A stretch of DNA of 64,000 nucleotides. Origin: Deltaproteobacteria bacterium (GTDB lineage Bacteria; Desulfobacterota; Desulfarculia; Desulfarculales; Desulfarculaceae). The notes beneath the pieces are model-generated. The model saw only the letters and a program-made list of their open reading frames with translations. It searched no databases and had not been told where the DNA came from. The DNA lies in contig JAHLLK010000025.1 in NCBI GenBank assembly GCA_020444165.1, forward strand, positions 4,536 to 68,535, written 5' to 3'. The position numbers and the translations under genes are program-made. This document shows positions 25,411-33,169 of this stretch, in pieces (position 1 is the stretch's first letter; every line of letters starts with the position of its first letter).

Positions 25411-26435
25411 TCCTGGTGGGTGTGTTGGCCCTGGGGGCCGGTCTCCTCCTCCGCTGGGGCTTCCGGCGGCTGCCCGGCGAGCGCTGGCAGTTCCTGGCCG
25501 CGGTGCCGGTGGCCAAGAACGGGGACGGCGGCTGGCATGGCGTGAACTTCACCTTCTACGGCCTGTTCACCGCCCTGGCCCTGATGGCCGCCGCGGCGAC
25601 CCTGGTGTTTCTCCTGGGCACCGTGGGGGTGGAGCCCCTGACCATCCTGGCCTTTACCTTGCCGCTCTTGTCAGCGGCCATCCCCGCGGCCCGCCTGGTG
25701 GCCCGCTGGGTGGAGCACAAGCCGGCCACCCTCACCATCGCCGGGGCCTGGTTCGTGGGGCTCCTCCTGGCCCCCTGGCTGGCCAAGGCCGCCAGCCTGG
25801 CCCTGGACCGCCCCCTGCCGGTGACCCCCTGCCTGGCCGCCCTGTCGGTGGCCTACGCCCTGGGCGAGGGCCTGGGCCGCCTGGCTTGCCTGTCGTTTGG
25901 CTGCTGCTACGGCCGTCCCCTGGACGAATCCCCGGCCTGGGCCCGGTTCCTGGTGGGCGGCCGGTCCCTGCGCTTTTTGGGCGCCACCAAGAAGATCGCC
26001 TACGAGTCGGGCCTGGAAGGCCGGCCGGTCTTGCCGGTGCAGGCCATGAGCGCGGTGGTGGGGGTCACGGCCGGACTGGTGGGCCTGTACCTCTTCCTGG
26101 AGGCCTGGTTCACCGCGGCGCTCTTGGTGGCCCTGGTGGCCACCAGTGTGTGGCGCCTGGTGGCCGAGACGCTCCGGGCCGATTTCCGGGGGCGCCACCG
26201 CTTCACCGCTTACCAGGCCATGAGCCTGGCCGGGCTGGTTTACGCCTCCCTGCTGAGCCTGTGGTTCGCCGAGAACGCCCCGCGCCCGGTGTTGGCCCAG
26301 GGCTTCGCCACCCTGTGGACCCCGGGCGTGCTGCTCTCCCTGCAGGGCCTGGGCCTGTTCATCCTCTATTTCTCGGGCCGGAGCCGGGTCACCGGGGCCC
26401 ACCTTTCCTTCCACGTGGTGCAGGACCAGATCTGA
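25398..26435 (+). CDS. Prolipoprotein diacylglyceryl transferase (Lgt)-like membrane protein
   Basis: 345 residues with about seven to nine predicted hydrophobic helices. The segment GEGLGRLACLSFGCCYGRP aligns with the Lgt signature GRxGNFxNxExYGRP, and FTFYGLFTALALMAA resembles the first Lgt helix. The catalytic-loop His-Gly-Gly of true Lgt is not apparent (AGAWFVGLLLAPW lies in its place), and N-to-S changes occur in the signature. It is therefore a divergent relative and probably not the housekeeping enzyme. Lgt moves diacylglyceryl from phosphatidylglycerol to a cysteine. Here the acceptor is unknown. It is the third gene of a coupled operon with a phospholipid decarboxylase. Confidence 0.75.
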   Translation: MEKLILVGVLALGAGLLLRWGFRRLPGERWQFLAAVPVAKNGDGGWHGVNFTFYGLFTALALMAAAATLVFLLGTVGVEPLTILAFTLPLLSAAIPAARLVARWVEHKPATLTIAGAWFVGLLLAPWLAKAASLALDRPLPVTPCLAALSVAYALGEGLGRLACLSFGCCYGRPLDESPAWARFLVGGRSLRFLGATKKIAYESGLEGRPVLPVQAMSAVVGVTAGLVGLYLFLEAWFTAALLVALVATSVWRLVAETLRADFRGRHRFTAYQAMSLAGLVYASLLSLWFAENAPRPVLAQGFATLWTPGVLLSLQGLGLFILYFSGRSRVTGAHLSFHVVQDQI

Positions 26436-26634
26436 GGAGACGCGGCGGGGGCCGTCCCCTCCGGCCGGCAATCTTCCTTGGGCTCGGGAACCCTGACGAT
26501 TTGGGGCTCCCTCCCCTGCCAAAGGGGTTTTCCCCCCAGCCCGGATTTACGGTAAGCTAGCTCTTAGTTGGCCATGTCTCCGCGGTCGCGGCCGACGTGG
26601 CTGCGCGCTTCCCATGCCCAAGGAGGAACCCTAC

Positions 26635-27126
26635 ATGCAAGATTGCCAAGTGGAGATCAAGCAGGTCCTGGCCGCCCTGGACCTGTCCCACTACTCGGAG
26701 CTCACCTTTCTCCACGCCCTCACCCTGGCCGAGGCCCTGAAGGCGGAGCTGGTGCTCTTGAACGTCATCAACACCCGCCCCCTGGAGAGCATCGACCGGC
26801 TTTCCGCCCTGGGCTATGACCTGGACCGGGAGCGTTACCTGAGCCAGCTCCGCACCGAGCGCCAGGAAGTGTTTGAGCGGGAGTACCTCGCCCGGGCCAA
26901 AGCCCGGGGCGTGCCGGCCCGGCTGATGTTCCGCCAGGGCCTGCCCTGGGAGCAGATCGTCAAGGCGGCGCGGGAGGAAAAGGCCACCCTCCTGGTCATG
27001 GGGGCCAAGGGCCGCTCCGCCCTGGAGCACGTGCTGTTCGGCACCGCGGCGGAGAAGGTCTTCCGGCACGCCCCCTGCCCCGTGGTCTCGGTGCGCGGGC
27101 CGGAGCATTGCCGCCTGCCGGCCTAA
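26635..27126 (+). CDS. Universal stress protein (UspA family)
   Basis: 163 residues from ATG 26635, chosen because AAGGAGG lies eight bases upstream; an in-frame ATG at 26614 precedes that site. The fold is the alpha/beta UspA type. The ATP-binding signature G-x2-G-x9-G-T is intact in MGAKGRSALEHVLFGTAAEK, so an ATP-binding USP is expected. These small cytosolic proteins help survival under starvation or stress. It is preceded by a roughly 200-bp spacer that should carry its own promoter. Confidence 0.9.
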   Translation: MQDCQVEIKQVLAALDLSHYSELTFLHALTLAEALKAELVLLNVINTRPLESIDRLSALGYDLDRERYLSQLRTERQEVFEREYLARAKARGVPARLMFRQGLPWEQIVKAAREEKATLLVMGAKGRSALEHVLFGTAAEKVFRHAPCPVVSVRGPEHCRLPA

Positions 27127-27212
27127 GCCCGGGCCGCCCCCAATTTGACCGCAATCCATCCCCAGGGCGGGCGGACCCGGTTCCGCCCGCCCGGCAAAGG
27201 AAATCCCCGCCC

Positions 27213-28295
27213 TTGCCCGCCCACGCGCGAAAACCCGGCTGGCTGGCCCTCGTGGCCTGCCTCCTTTTGGCCCTGCCGGCCTGCCTGCCGCCCAAGCCCT
27301 TTGACGAAAAGGCCTGGCAAAAAGAGCAGGCCACGGCCGACCCGGCCCTGTTCCACGCCCCCCACCGCCAGCCGGACGGCGCCTTCTACAACCCCTGGCG
27401 GCCCCAGGACCACTCGGCGGGCGATCTGTTGTACTGGTTCGCCTCCCGCAACATCCTGGCCGATGCCCAAGCGGCCGATCCTCCGGTGCCGGTGCAGCCC
27501 AATGACGGGGCCTATCTGCAAGACGCCGGTCAGCCCCCCAGCCTCACCTGGGTGGGGCACGCCACCTTTGTGGTGCAGTGGGGCGGCCAGGTGGTGGTCA
27601 CCGATCCCTTCTTTGGGCAGCGGGCCCTGGTGGTGGCCCGGCGGGCGCCGCCGGCCTTCGGGCCCCAGGCCCTGCCCGATGGCACGGTGGTCCTCATCAG
27701 CCACAACCACTACGACCACCTGGACCAGGAGTCCGTGGCCGCCCTGGGCGAGCGGGCCGTGTTCCTGGTGCCCCTGGGCCTGGGGGAGATGGTGCGGGGC
27801 CTGGGGGCCAAGCGGGTGACGGAGCTGGACTGGTGGCAGGCGGTGGAGATCGGCGGCACCCGCTTCACCTTCCTGCCGGCCCAGCACTGGTCCCGGCGCT
27901 GGGGCCAGGGCTATAACGAGAGCTTGTGGGGGGCCTTCATGCTGGAGCGGGACGGGCTCCGGGTGTTCTACGGCGCGGACTCGGGCTATTTCCCGGGCTA
28001 CCGGGAGATCGCCAAGCATTTCGGGCCTATCGAGGTGGCGCTTCTGCCGGTGGGGGCCTATGAGCCCCGCTGGTTCATGCACTACGCCCACATGGACATC
28101 CCCGAGGCCGTGGAGGCCGCCCGGGATTTGCAGCCGCGGTTCCTGGTGCCCACCCAGTGGGGGGTGTTGAAGCTGGGCGACGAGCCGGCGTCCTACCCGG
28201 TGGTGGAGCTGAAGGAAATCGCGGAGCGGGACCCCTGGCTGGCCGCCCGGCTCTGCATCCTGCCGGTGGGGGGCCGCCTCTTCTTGGACCGCTGA
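27213..28295 (+). CDS. MBL-fold metal-dependent hydrolase, lipoprotein (UlaG/NAPE-PLD-like)
   Basis: 360 residues from TTG 27213 (AAAGGA upstream); an upstream in-frame ATG overlaps the USP gene and is less likely. The N-terminus PGWLALVACLLLALPAC is a lipoprotein signal with lipobox LPAC. The metallo-beta-lactamase fold shows LTWVGHATFVVQWGG, the dinuclear metal motif SHNHYDHLD (HxHxDH), AQHWSRRWGQ and YGADSGYFPGY. It resembles NAPE-PLD/UlaG-type phosphodiesterases and should be membrane-anchored in the periplasm. The substrate is unknown. The lipoprotein nature is interesting next to the Lgt-like gene, but the two are not in one operon. Confidence 0.85.
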   Translation: MPAHARKPGWLALVACLLLALPACLPPKPFDEKAWQKEQATADPALFHAPHRQPDGAFYNPWRPQDHSAGDLLYWFASRNILADAQAADPPVPVQPNDGAYLQDAGQPPSLTWVGHATFVVQWGGQVVVTDPFFGQRALVVARRAPPAFGPQALPDGTVVLISHNHYDHLDQESVAALGERAVFLVPLGLGEMVRGLGAKRVTELDWWQAVEIGGTRFTFLPAQHWSRRWGQGYNESLWGAFMLERDGLRVFYGADSGYFPGYREIAKHFGPIEVALLPVGAYEPRWFMHYAHMDIPEAVEAARDLQPRFLVPTQWGVLKLGDEPASYPVVELKEIAERDPWLAARLCILPVGGRLFLDR

Positions 28296-28416
28296 GCCCC
28301 GGGCGGGCCCCTAGCCAGTTTTTCCTACCCTTCCGCCATGTTAGCTGCTAAAAAAGGGGCCAAGCGCCGGCTGGCCGTTTCGCGGCTCCGGCGAAATCCC
28401 TAGCCGAGGCCTGCCC

Positions 28417-29634
28417 ATGCCCCCAGCGCCCTCCGGCCCCGCCGGCGGCCTCCCGCCGCCACCCGGGGCGCCGCCCCCCCTGAACTGGCGGGGAGAGTTC
28501 GCCTCCCCGGCCGAGGAGGAGGCGTTCCGAGCCCAGGCCTGGCCCGCCGACCGGGCGCGGGCCCGCTACATCTTCGCGCTCACCGGCCTGGCCTATCTGG
28601 CCGGAGGGATCGGCGACTGGCTGCTCCTGGGGCCCGGTTTCGCCCTGGGCCTGATCTTGACCCTGCGGGCCGCGGCGGGTCTCACGGCCGGGGCCGGGCT
28701 GTGGCTGGCCGGTCGGGCCAGCGCTTACCGGGTCCTGCCCTGGGTCATGACCGCCTACATGCTCCTGGTGGGGATCGGGGAGGCGGGGGAGGCGGTGCTC
28801 CTCAAGGGTCACAGCGTCTGGGAGGCGGCCCCCTTCACCCTATTCATCTTCCTGACCTTTTACTTGTTCGTGCCGCTACGCCTGGGCAGCACCATCGTGG
28901 CCGGGGTCCTGGACTCGGTCCTCTATCTGGCGGCCCTGGGCCTGGCCACCCCGGCCCCGGCGGCCGAACTGGTGAACCTGGCCGTGTTTCTCGGTCTGGT
29001 AAACGCCATGGGCATCTACCTCCTCCGGAGCCGGGGCCGCCTGCAGCGTGGGGAGTACCGGGCCCTGGCCGCGGAGCGCCGCCTGAACCTGGAACTCAGC
29101 CGAGAGGTCGCCGAGCGCCGCAAGGCCGAGGAGCAGCTCCGCCGCCTGGCCACCACCGACGAGCTGACCGGGGTGGCCAACCGGCGGCGTTTCGGAGAGC
29201 TTTACCGCGCCGAGGCCGTGCGGGCCGCGCGCACCGGCCGGACCTTTGCCGTGCTCTTGTTGGACGTGGATCATTTCAAGGCGGTGAACGACCGTTTCGG
29301 CCACGAGACCGGTGACCTGGTGCTCCGTTCCCTGGCGAAGGTCCTGCTGGCCAACCTGCGCGCGGTAGACGTGGTGGCCCGCTGGGGCGGCGAGGAGTTC
29401 GTGGTGCTCCTGCCAGAGACGGATTTGCCCGCGGCCCGGGCCGCGGCGGAAAGGCTTCGCGCCGCGGTGGCCGGGCCTCCCCTGGCCGCCGGGAAGCGGC
29501 GCCTGCCCCTGACCGTCAGTCTGGGGGTGGCGGCGGGCCAGGAGGCGGACCCGGACGGGGAAGAACTGTGGCGGGCGGCCGACCGGGCGCTCTACCAGGC
29601 CAAGAGCCGGGGCCGCAACCAAGTGGCCGGCTGA
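28417..29634 (+). CDS. Membrane-bound diguanylate cyclase (GGDEF)
   Basis: 405 residues. A proline-rich N-terminus is followed by about six membrane helices (residues 52-203), a short coiled coil (205-243) and a GGDEF domain starting TTDELTGVANRRRF. The active site is GGEEF (324-328), and an RxxD inhibitory site (R315-AVD) lies five residues before it, so product feedback inhibition is likely. It makes cyclic di-GMP from two GTP. No ligand-binding domain other than the membrane region is present. GAGG lies seven bases before the ATG. Confidence 0.92.
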   Translation: MPPAPSGPAGGLPPPPGAPPPLNWRGEFASPAEEEAFRAQAWPADRARARYIFALTGLAYLAGGIGDWLLLGPGFALGLILTLRAAAGLTAGAGLWLAGRASAYRVLPWVMTAYMLLVGIGEAGEAVLLKGHSVWEAAPFTLFIFLTFYLFVPLRLGSTIVAGVLDSVLYLAALGLATPAPAAELVNLAVFLGLVNAMGIYLLRSRGRLQRGEYRALAAERRLNLELSREVAERRKAEEQLRRLATTDELTGVANRRRFGELYRAEAVRAARTGRTFAVLLLDVDHFKAVNDRFGHETGDLVLRSLAKVLLANLRAVDVVARWGGEEFVVLLPETDLPAARAAAERLRAAVAGPPLAAGKRRLPLTVSLGVAAGQEADPDGEELWRAADRALYQAKSRGRNQVAG

Positions 29635-29652
29635 ACCCGCCGCCGGGGGGCC

Positions 29653-30330
29653 TCAGCCCACCAGGCCCACGGACCAGGCCAGGAGGAACTGGGCCGCGTA
29701 GTACAAGGGCAGGCCCACCGCCCGGTTGGGCCAGCCCGGGGCCACGAAGCGATCCCGGGCCACGGCCAGGTCCGAGAGGTAGAACAGCACCGCGCCCACC
29801 AGGACCACCACCCGGCCCACCGGGGGCAGGCCGCTCTGGAAAGCCCCCCACGCCGCCAACACCATGAGGCTGATCACCACCACGTAGGCGGCCACCGGCT
29901 TCTTCATGGGCCCCAAGCGGGGCCGCAGCCACCAGAACACCGCCGCCCCGGCCAGGGCCAGGGGCACCAGGCCCAGCCACAACCCCGGCGAGGACCACAC
30001 CGCCGGCGCGATGAGGCAGCCAAAGGCCGCCACATAGGCCAGATGCCCCAACAAAAACGCCGCCAGGCCGGCCAGGAAGTAAGGCCGCCCCGGCAGGGCC
30101 AGGGCCGTGTCGCCCAACAGCCCCAAACCCAGGCCGGCCAAAACCAGGCGGGCGTAAAGCGGCTGGGGCCAGGCCTGGGCCAGGGCCAAGGCTACGAACA
30201 ACAAGGAACACGGCACCTTGAAGTTCAACACCTCCAGGGGCCGGGGGTTCTTCTCCGCGCGCACCAGCCCATATAGGCAGCACAGCGCGGCCAAAATGAT
30301 CACCAGGTTCAGGCTGAGTCCGGCGGGCAT
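29653..30330 (-). CDS. YhhN family integral membrane protein (lysoplasmalogenase-like)
   Basis: 225 residues with about eight membrane helices. Family signatures are FKVPCSLLFVAL, GLLGDTALALPGRPYFLAGL, FLLGHLAYVAAF and LFYLSDLAVARDRFV followed by GLPLYYAAQFLLAW. These match YhhN/TMEM86 proteins, of which the animal member is a lysoplasmalogenase that hydrolyses the vinyl-ether bond. The conserved aspartates in LLGD and YLSD are present. Bacterial function is largely unproven. It is the last gene of a minus-strand series behind the Nudix gene, separated from it by palindrome P2. Confidence 0.82.
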   Translation of the reverse strand: MPAGLSLNLVIILAALCCLYGLVRAEKNPRPLEVLNFKVPCSLLFVALALAQAWPQPLYARLVLAGLGLGLLGDTALALPGRPYFLAGLAAFLLGHLAYVAAFGCLIAPAVWSSPGLWLGLVPLALAGAAVFWWLRPRLGPMKKPVAAYVVVISLMVLAAWGAFQSGLPPVGRVVVLVGAVLFYLSDLAVARDRFVAPGWPNRAVGLPLYYAAQFLLAWSVGLVG

Positions 30331-30365
30331 GGGGTTCCTTTCAGGTTATTGGGAGATATGGGAAT

Positions 30366-30412
30366 GTGGGGGGAGACCCCCTTTTTTGAAAAAAAAGGGG
30401 GTCTCCCCCCAC
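30366..30412 (+). repeat. Palindromic repeat family P, copy 2
   Basis: Perfect 22-bp inverted repeat (30366-30387 / 30391-30412), loop GAA. The foot GTGGGGGG and the 3' flank ACACCCCCCTCCCCCCAAAA plus AACTTCATA match copy 1. The inner stem is AGACCCCC and T6, compared with AAGGGCCC and T6 in copy 1, with every change compensated on the other arm. It lies between the Nudix stop and the YhhN start. Confidence 0.85.
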
Positions 30413-30434
30413 ACCCCCCTCCCCCCAAAAAACT

Positions 30435-30941
30435 TCATATACTTAACTCGGCCAGCTTCAGGATGGCGGCCAGGGAGGGCACGGCCAAATCCGGGCGCTG
30501 GGCCAGGTCCCAGGCCGCGGCCGGGGTGAAGAAGCGGCCCTCGGCGATCTCCTCCGGGTTGGGTTGGGGGGGCTGGTCGGTCACGGCGCGGTACACCGCG
30601 GTGAACTCGTTCTCCGTGGCCGAGCTGGCCGGCAAGCGGCCCACCAGGGACAAGGGCAGCGCCAGGCCCAGCTCCTCGGCCAGCTCCCGCCTGGCCGCCT
30701 GGTCGTAGTCCTCGCCCGGGTCCACGTGGCCGCTGGCCGAGCTGATCCAGCGCCCGGGCCAGGTGTCCTTGGCGGCGGCGCGCTTTTGCAGATAGAGCCG
30801 GCCCGCGGGGTCGAAAACCAAAATGTGCACCGCACGGTGGAACAGTCCCCGCTGGTGCACCTCGGCCCGGGTGGCCAGGCCCACCGGGCGGTCGGCCTCG
30901 TCCACCACCGGCAAAAGCTCGTCTGGATCCTGGGCCGGCAC
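30435..30941 (-). CDS. Nudix hydrolase
   Basis: 168 residues. The Nudix box is perfect: G-x5-E-x7-REL-x-EE-x-GL in GHVDPGEDYDQAARRELAEE followed by LGL. Surrounding segments (RGLFHRAVHILVFDPAGRLY, LQKRAAAKDTWPGRW) resemble the YfcD/isopentenyl-diphosphate-isomerase-like Nudix group. It hydrolyses a nucleoside- or prenyl-diphosphate-type substrate, not identified. Its start lies six bases after the stop of a small hypothetical gene, so the two are probably co-transcribed. Confidence 0.9.
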   Translation of the reverse strand: MPAQDPDELLPVVDEADRPVGLATRAEVHQRGLFHRAVHILVFDPAGRLYLQKRAAAKDTWPGRWISSASGHVDPGEDYDQAARRELAEELGLALPLSLVGRLPASSATENEFTAVYRAVTDQPPQPNPEEIAEGRFFTPAAAWDLAQRPDLAVPSLAAILKLAELSI

Positions 30942-30947
30942 CCCGGT

Positions 30948-31316
30948 TCAGAGCTTCACGGGGGAGGCGGCCGCGGCGGACAGGGCCTCCACGTGGGGCA
31001 GCGGCACGCCCAGGCCGGCCAGGCGCTCCAGGAAATGGGGCGTCAGCGGCTCGGGCACCAGGCAGACCCGGCGGTAGGAAACTCGCGGATCGGCCAGCTC
31101 CAGGCGGAGTTGGCCGTTCTCCAGGTTGGCGGAAATGACCACGTCACTACGTTCGGCGGCTTGTTCCAGATCTTTGAGCAAGGAGCGGTACAAGCGGTAC
31201 AAGCGGATCACCCGCTGACCTTCCTCGCCGGAATAGTCCTGATAGTCGGCATTGCGGCTGGGAGACCCAGCTGAGCCCAACAGCGCGGCTACACGCTGAA
31301 AAACTCCCTTGCTCAT
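30948..31316 (-). CDS. Hypothetical protein upstream of the Nudix gene
   Basis: 122 residues from ATG 31316, preceded by AGGAGG with an eight-base spacer; a longer in-frame reading upstream has no such signal. It is soluble and helical at the N-terminus (VFQRVAALLGSAG, EEGQRVIRLYRLYRSLLKDL), then contains strands (SDVVISANLENGQLRLEL, VSYRRVCLVPEPLTPHF). No family recognised. It lies six bases before the Nudix gene and is divergent from the crotonase gene, with a 179-bp spacer. Confidence 0.7.
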   Translation of the reverse strand: MSKGVFQRVAALLGSAGSPSRNADYQDYSGEEGQRVIRLYRLYRSLLKDLEQAAERSDVVISANLENGQLRLELADPRVSYRRVCLVPEPLTPHFLERLAGLGVPLPHVEALSAAAASPVKL

Positions 31317-31495
31317 TGGAAAAACCTCCTCCCCCCACGGGGCTGGAGCCTGGGGCATCGGCTCCTGGAGGAAATTGTAGCTAGCAGTGGGCCGGCAAAG
31401 CAAGAGCTTGCCTGCTTGTTCCCGGCGGCGGGTTGTGGCAACCTGGCCGCAACGCTGTTTGATTTCGGAGACAAAGCTTACCAAGCAGGGAGCCG

Positions 31496-32326
31496 ATGGA
31501 CCACGAATTTGTAATACTCCGCCGGGAAGGTGAGGTGGCCGTGGTGACCATGGACAACCCTTCCACGGGCAACGCCATGGACGACGACCTGGGCCCCCAG
31601 CTCTGCCGGGCCCTGGAGAGCCTGGCCCAAGACCCAGAGGCCCGGGCCGTGGTGCTCACCGGCGCGGGCCGCACCTTCAGCTCCGGCGGCAACCTGAAAA
31701 ACGCCCGGGCCCATTTGGCCGCGCACCCCGCGGAAGGCGTGGGGCAAGTGTTTCAGGGGTATACTAAATGGGTAAGCAGGGTGATCATCGCCCTGACCAG
31801 CCTGCCCCAGCCGGTGGTGGCGGCCGTGGAGGGCGCGGCCTCCGGCGCGGGCCTGGCCTGGCTGTTGGCCAGCGATCTGGTGATCGCGGCGGAAAACGCC
31901 AAGCTGGTGCCCGGCTTCCTGGGCATCGGCCTGCCGCCGGCCGCCGGGGTGACCCTGGAGCTGCCCCGGGAGCTGGGCAGCCTGGCCGCGGCCTGGCTCC
32001 TCTGGGGCAACCGGCCCCTGCCGCCCTCGGAGGCCCTGGCCCGGGGCCTGGTGCATCGCCTGGCGCCGCCGGGTCAGGCGCTGACCGAGGCCCTGGCCGA
32101 GGCCCGGGCCCTGGCCGGCCGCCGCCCCGCCGCGGTGGCCGCGGCCAAGGAGCTTCTGAGCACGGCGTGGCGGCCCGGCCTGGCCGGGCAATTGGAGGAG
32201 GAGCGCCGCCAGGTGGCCCGGGCCGCCGACCTGCCGGAGTTCCGCCGCCGGCTCACGGCTTTTTTCACCCGAACCCCCACCACGCCGGGAGCCGAACCCC
32301 TTTCCCCTGTGCGAAAGGACGGTTGA
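31496..32326 (+). CDS. Crotonase-fold protein (enoyl-CoA hydratase/isomerase superfamily), catalytic glutamates absent
   Basis: 276 residues. The crotonase fold is clear: TMDNPSTGNAMDDDL, VVLTGAGRTFSSGGNLKN (oxyanion-hole region) and QPVVAAVEGAASGAGLAW. Where rat enoyl-CoA hydratase has E144 (GGGCEL) and E164 (QPEI), this protein reads GAGLAW and VPGFLG, so neither general acid/base is present. Hydratase activity is therefore unlikely; an isomerase, thioesterase-like or other crotonase reaction is possible. The next gene, a nitroreductase, starts two bases after the stop and is probably co-transcribed. Confidence 0.85.
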   Translation: MDHEFVILRREGEVAVVTMDNPSTGNAMDDDLGPQLCRALESLAQDPEARAVVLTGAGRTFSSGGNLKNARAHLAAHPAEGVGQVFQGYTKWVSRVIIALTSLPQPVVAAVEGAASGAGLAWLLASDLVIAAENAKLVPGFLGIGLPPAAGVTLELPRELGSLAAAWLLWGNRPLPPSEALARGLVHRLAPPGQALTEALAEARALAGRRPAAVAAAKELLSTAWRPGLAGQLEEERRQVARAADLPEFRRRLTAFFTRTPTTPGAEPLSPVRKDG

Positions 32327-32327
32327 A

Positions 32328-32993
32328 ATGAACTACGCTGCCCTGATGGAGGCCCGCTTCAGTTGCCGGGCCTATCTGGAAACCCCGGTAACCGCTCGGG
32401 AAGTGCAGGAGATCGTAAGCTTGGCCGGGCAAGCGCCCAGTTGGGGCAACACCCAGCCCTGGCGGGTCTACGCGGCCAACGGCGAAGCTGCCCGGCAGGT
32501 GCGCCAGCGCCTGGTCCTGGCCTTCCGGGAGGGCCGGACCCCCACCCCCGAGATCCCCATGCCCCAGGGCTTTGCCGGCCGGCTCATGGACAACTACCGC
32601 CTCCTGGGCCGGGAGCTGTTCGGCCATCTGGGCCTGGGCCGCGAGGACAAGGAACGGCGGGACGCCCACTACGCCAACAACTTCAACGCCTTTGGGGCGC
32701 CGACCCTGGTGTGGATCACCGTGCCCGCGGGCCAGACCGCCTACGTGATGTTCGATGCCGGGGCCTTTGTCACCGCCTTCTGCCTGGCCGCCGCCGCGCG
32801 GGGGCTGGGGACCTGCATCCTGGCCGCCCTGGCCCGCTACCCCGAAGAGGTGCGCCAGGTGATGCCCATTCCGGAGGATGAGGCCATCGTCATCGGCGTG
32901 GCCCTGGGTAACCCCGACCCGGCCGCCCCGGCCAACCGTTTCCGCAGCCGGCGCGAGCCCTTGGGCCAGGTGCTCACGATGACGGGATTTTAA
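32328..32993 (+). CDS. Nitroreductase family flavoprotein
   Basis: 221 residues. The FMN-binding N-terminus MEARFSCRAYLETPVTAREV, then APSWGNTQPWRVYAANGEA and GLGTCILAALARYPEEVRQV, identify an FMN-dependent NAD(P)H nitroreductase fold. The family reduces nitro groups, quinones, enones or flavins. Its start lies two bases after the crotonase stop, so the pair forms one operon, perhaps acting on an unsaturated acyl or ring intermediate (inference). Confidence 0.88.
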   Translation: MNYAALMEARFSCRAYLETPVTAREVQEIVSLAGQAPSWGNTQPWRVYAANGEAARQVRQRLVLAFREGRTPTPEIPMPQGFAGRLMDNYRLLGRELFGHLGLGREDKERRDAHYANNFNAFGAPTLVWITVPAGQTAYVMFDAGAFVTAFCLAAAARGLGTCILAALARYPEEVRQVMPIPEDEAIVIGVALGNPDPAAPANRFRSRREPLGQVLTMTGF

Positions 32994-33041
32994 AAAAGAT
33001 TGGCCCGGCCTTTTTCGGACAAATATGGCCGAAGCGCGATC

Positions 33042-33090
33042 CCCCCGGCAACCGGCGCTTGCCGGGGGCCAGAGGTTTTGTCAACTCTGG
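33042..33090. other. Two consecutive hairpins upstream of the ppnN-like gene
   Basis: 10-bp stem CCCCCGGCAA / TTGCCGGGGG (33042-33051 / 33059-33068), directly followed by CCAGAG / CTCTGG (33069-33074 / 33085-33090) enclosing GTTTTGTCAA. This could be a weak terminator for the nitroreductase operon or leader structure of the next gene. There is no T-run. Confidence 0.35.
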
Positions 33091-33169
33091 AAAATTGCTT
33101 ACTTTTTCTACGCCGCTTCTTTGGTGTGCCCAGCAAGTTTAATCTCAACAGCCTGCGAGAGGGTTTTTG

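Noticed and set aside
27108..27212. Upstream ATG start for the MBL-fold lipoprotein
   Set aside because: It overlaps the universal stress gene and would bury the lipoprotein signal about 50 residues inside. TTG 27213 with AAAGGA fits better.
31496..32326. Calling the crotonase-fold gene an enoyl-CoA hydratase
   Set aside because: Both catalytic glutamates appear to be missing, so only the fold-level call is kept.
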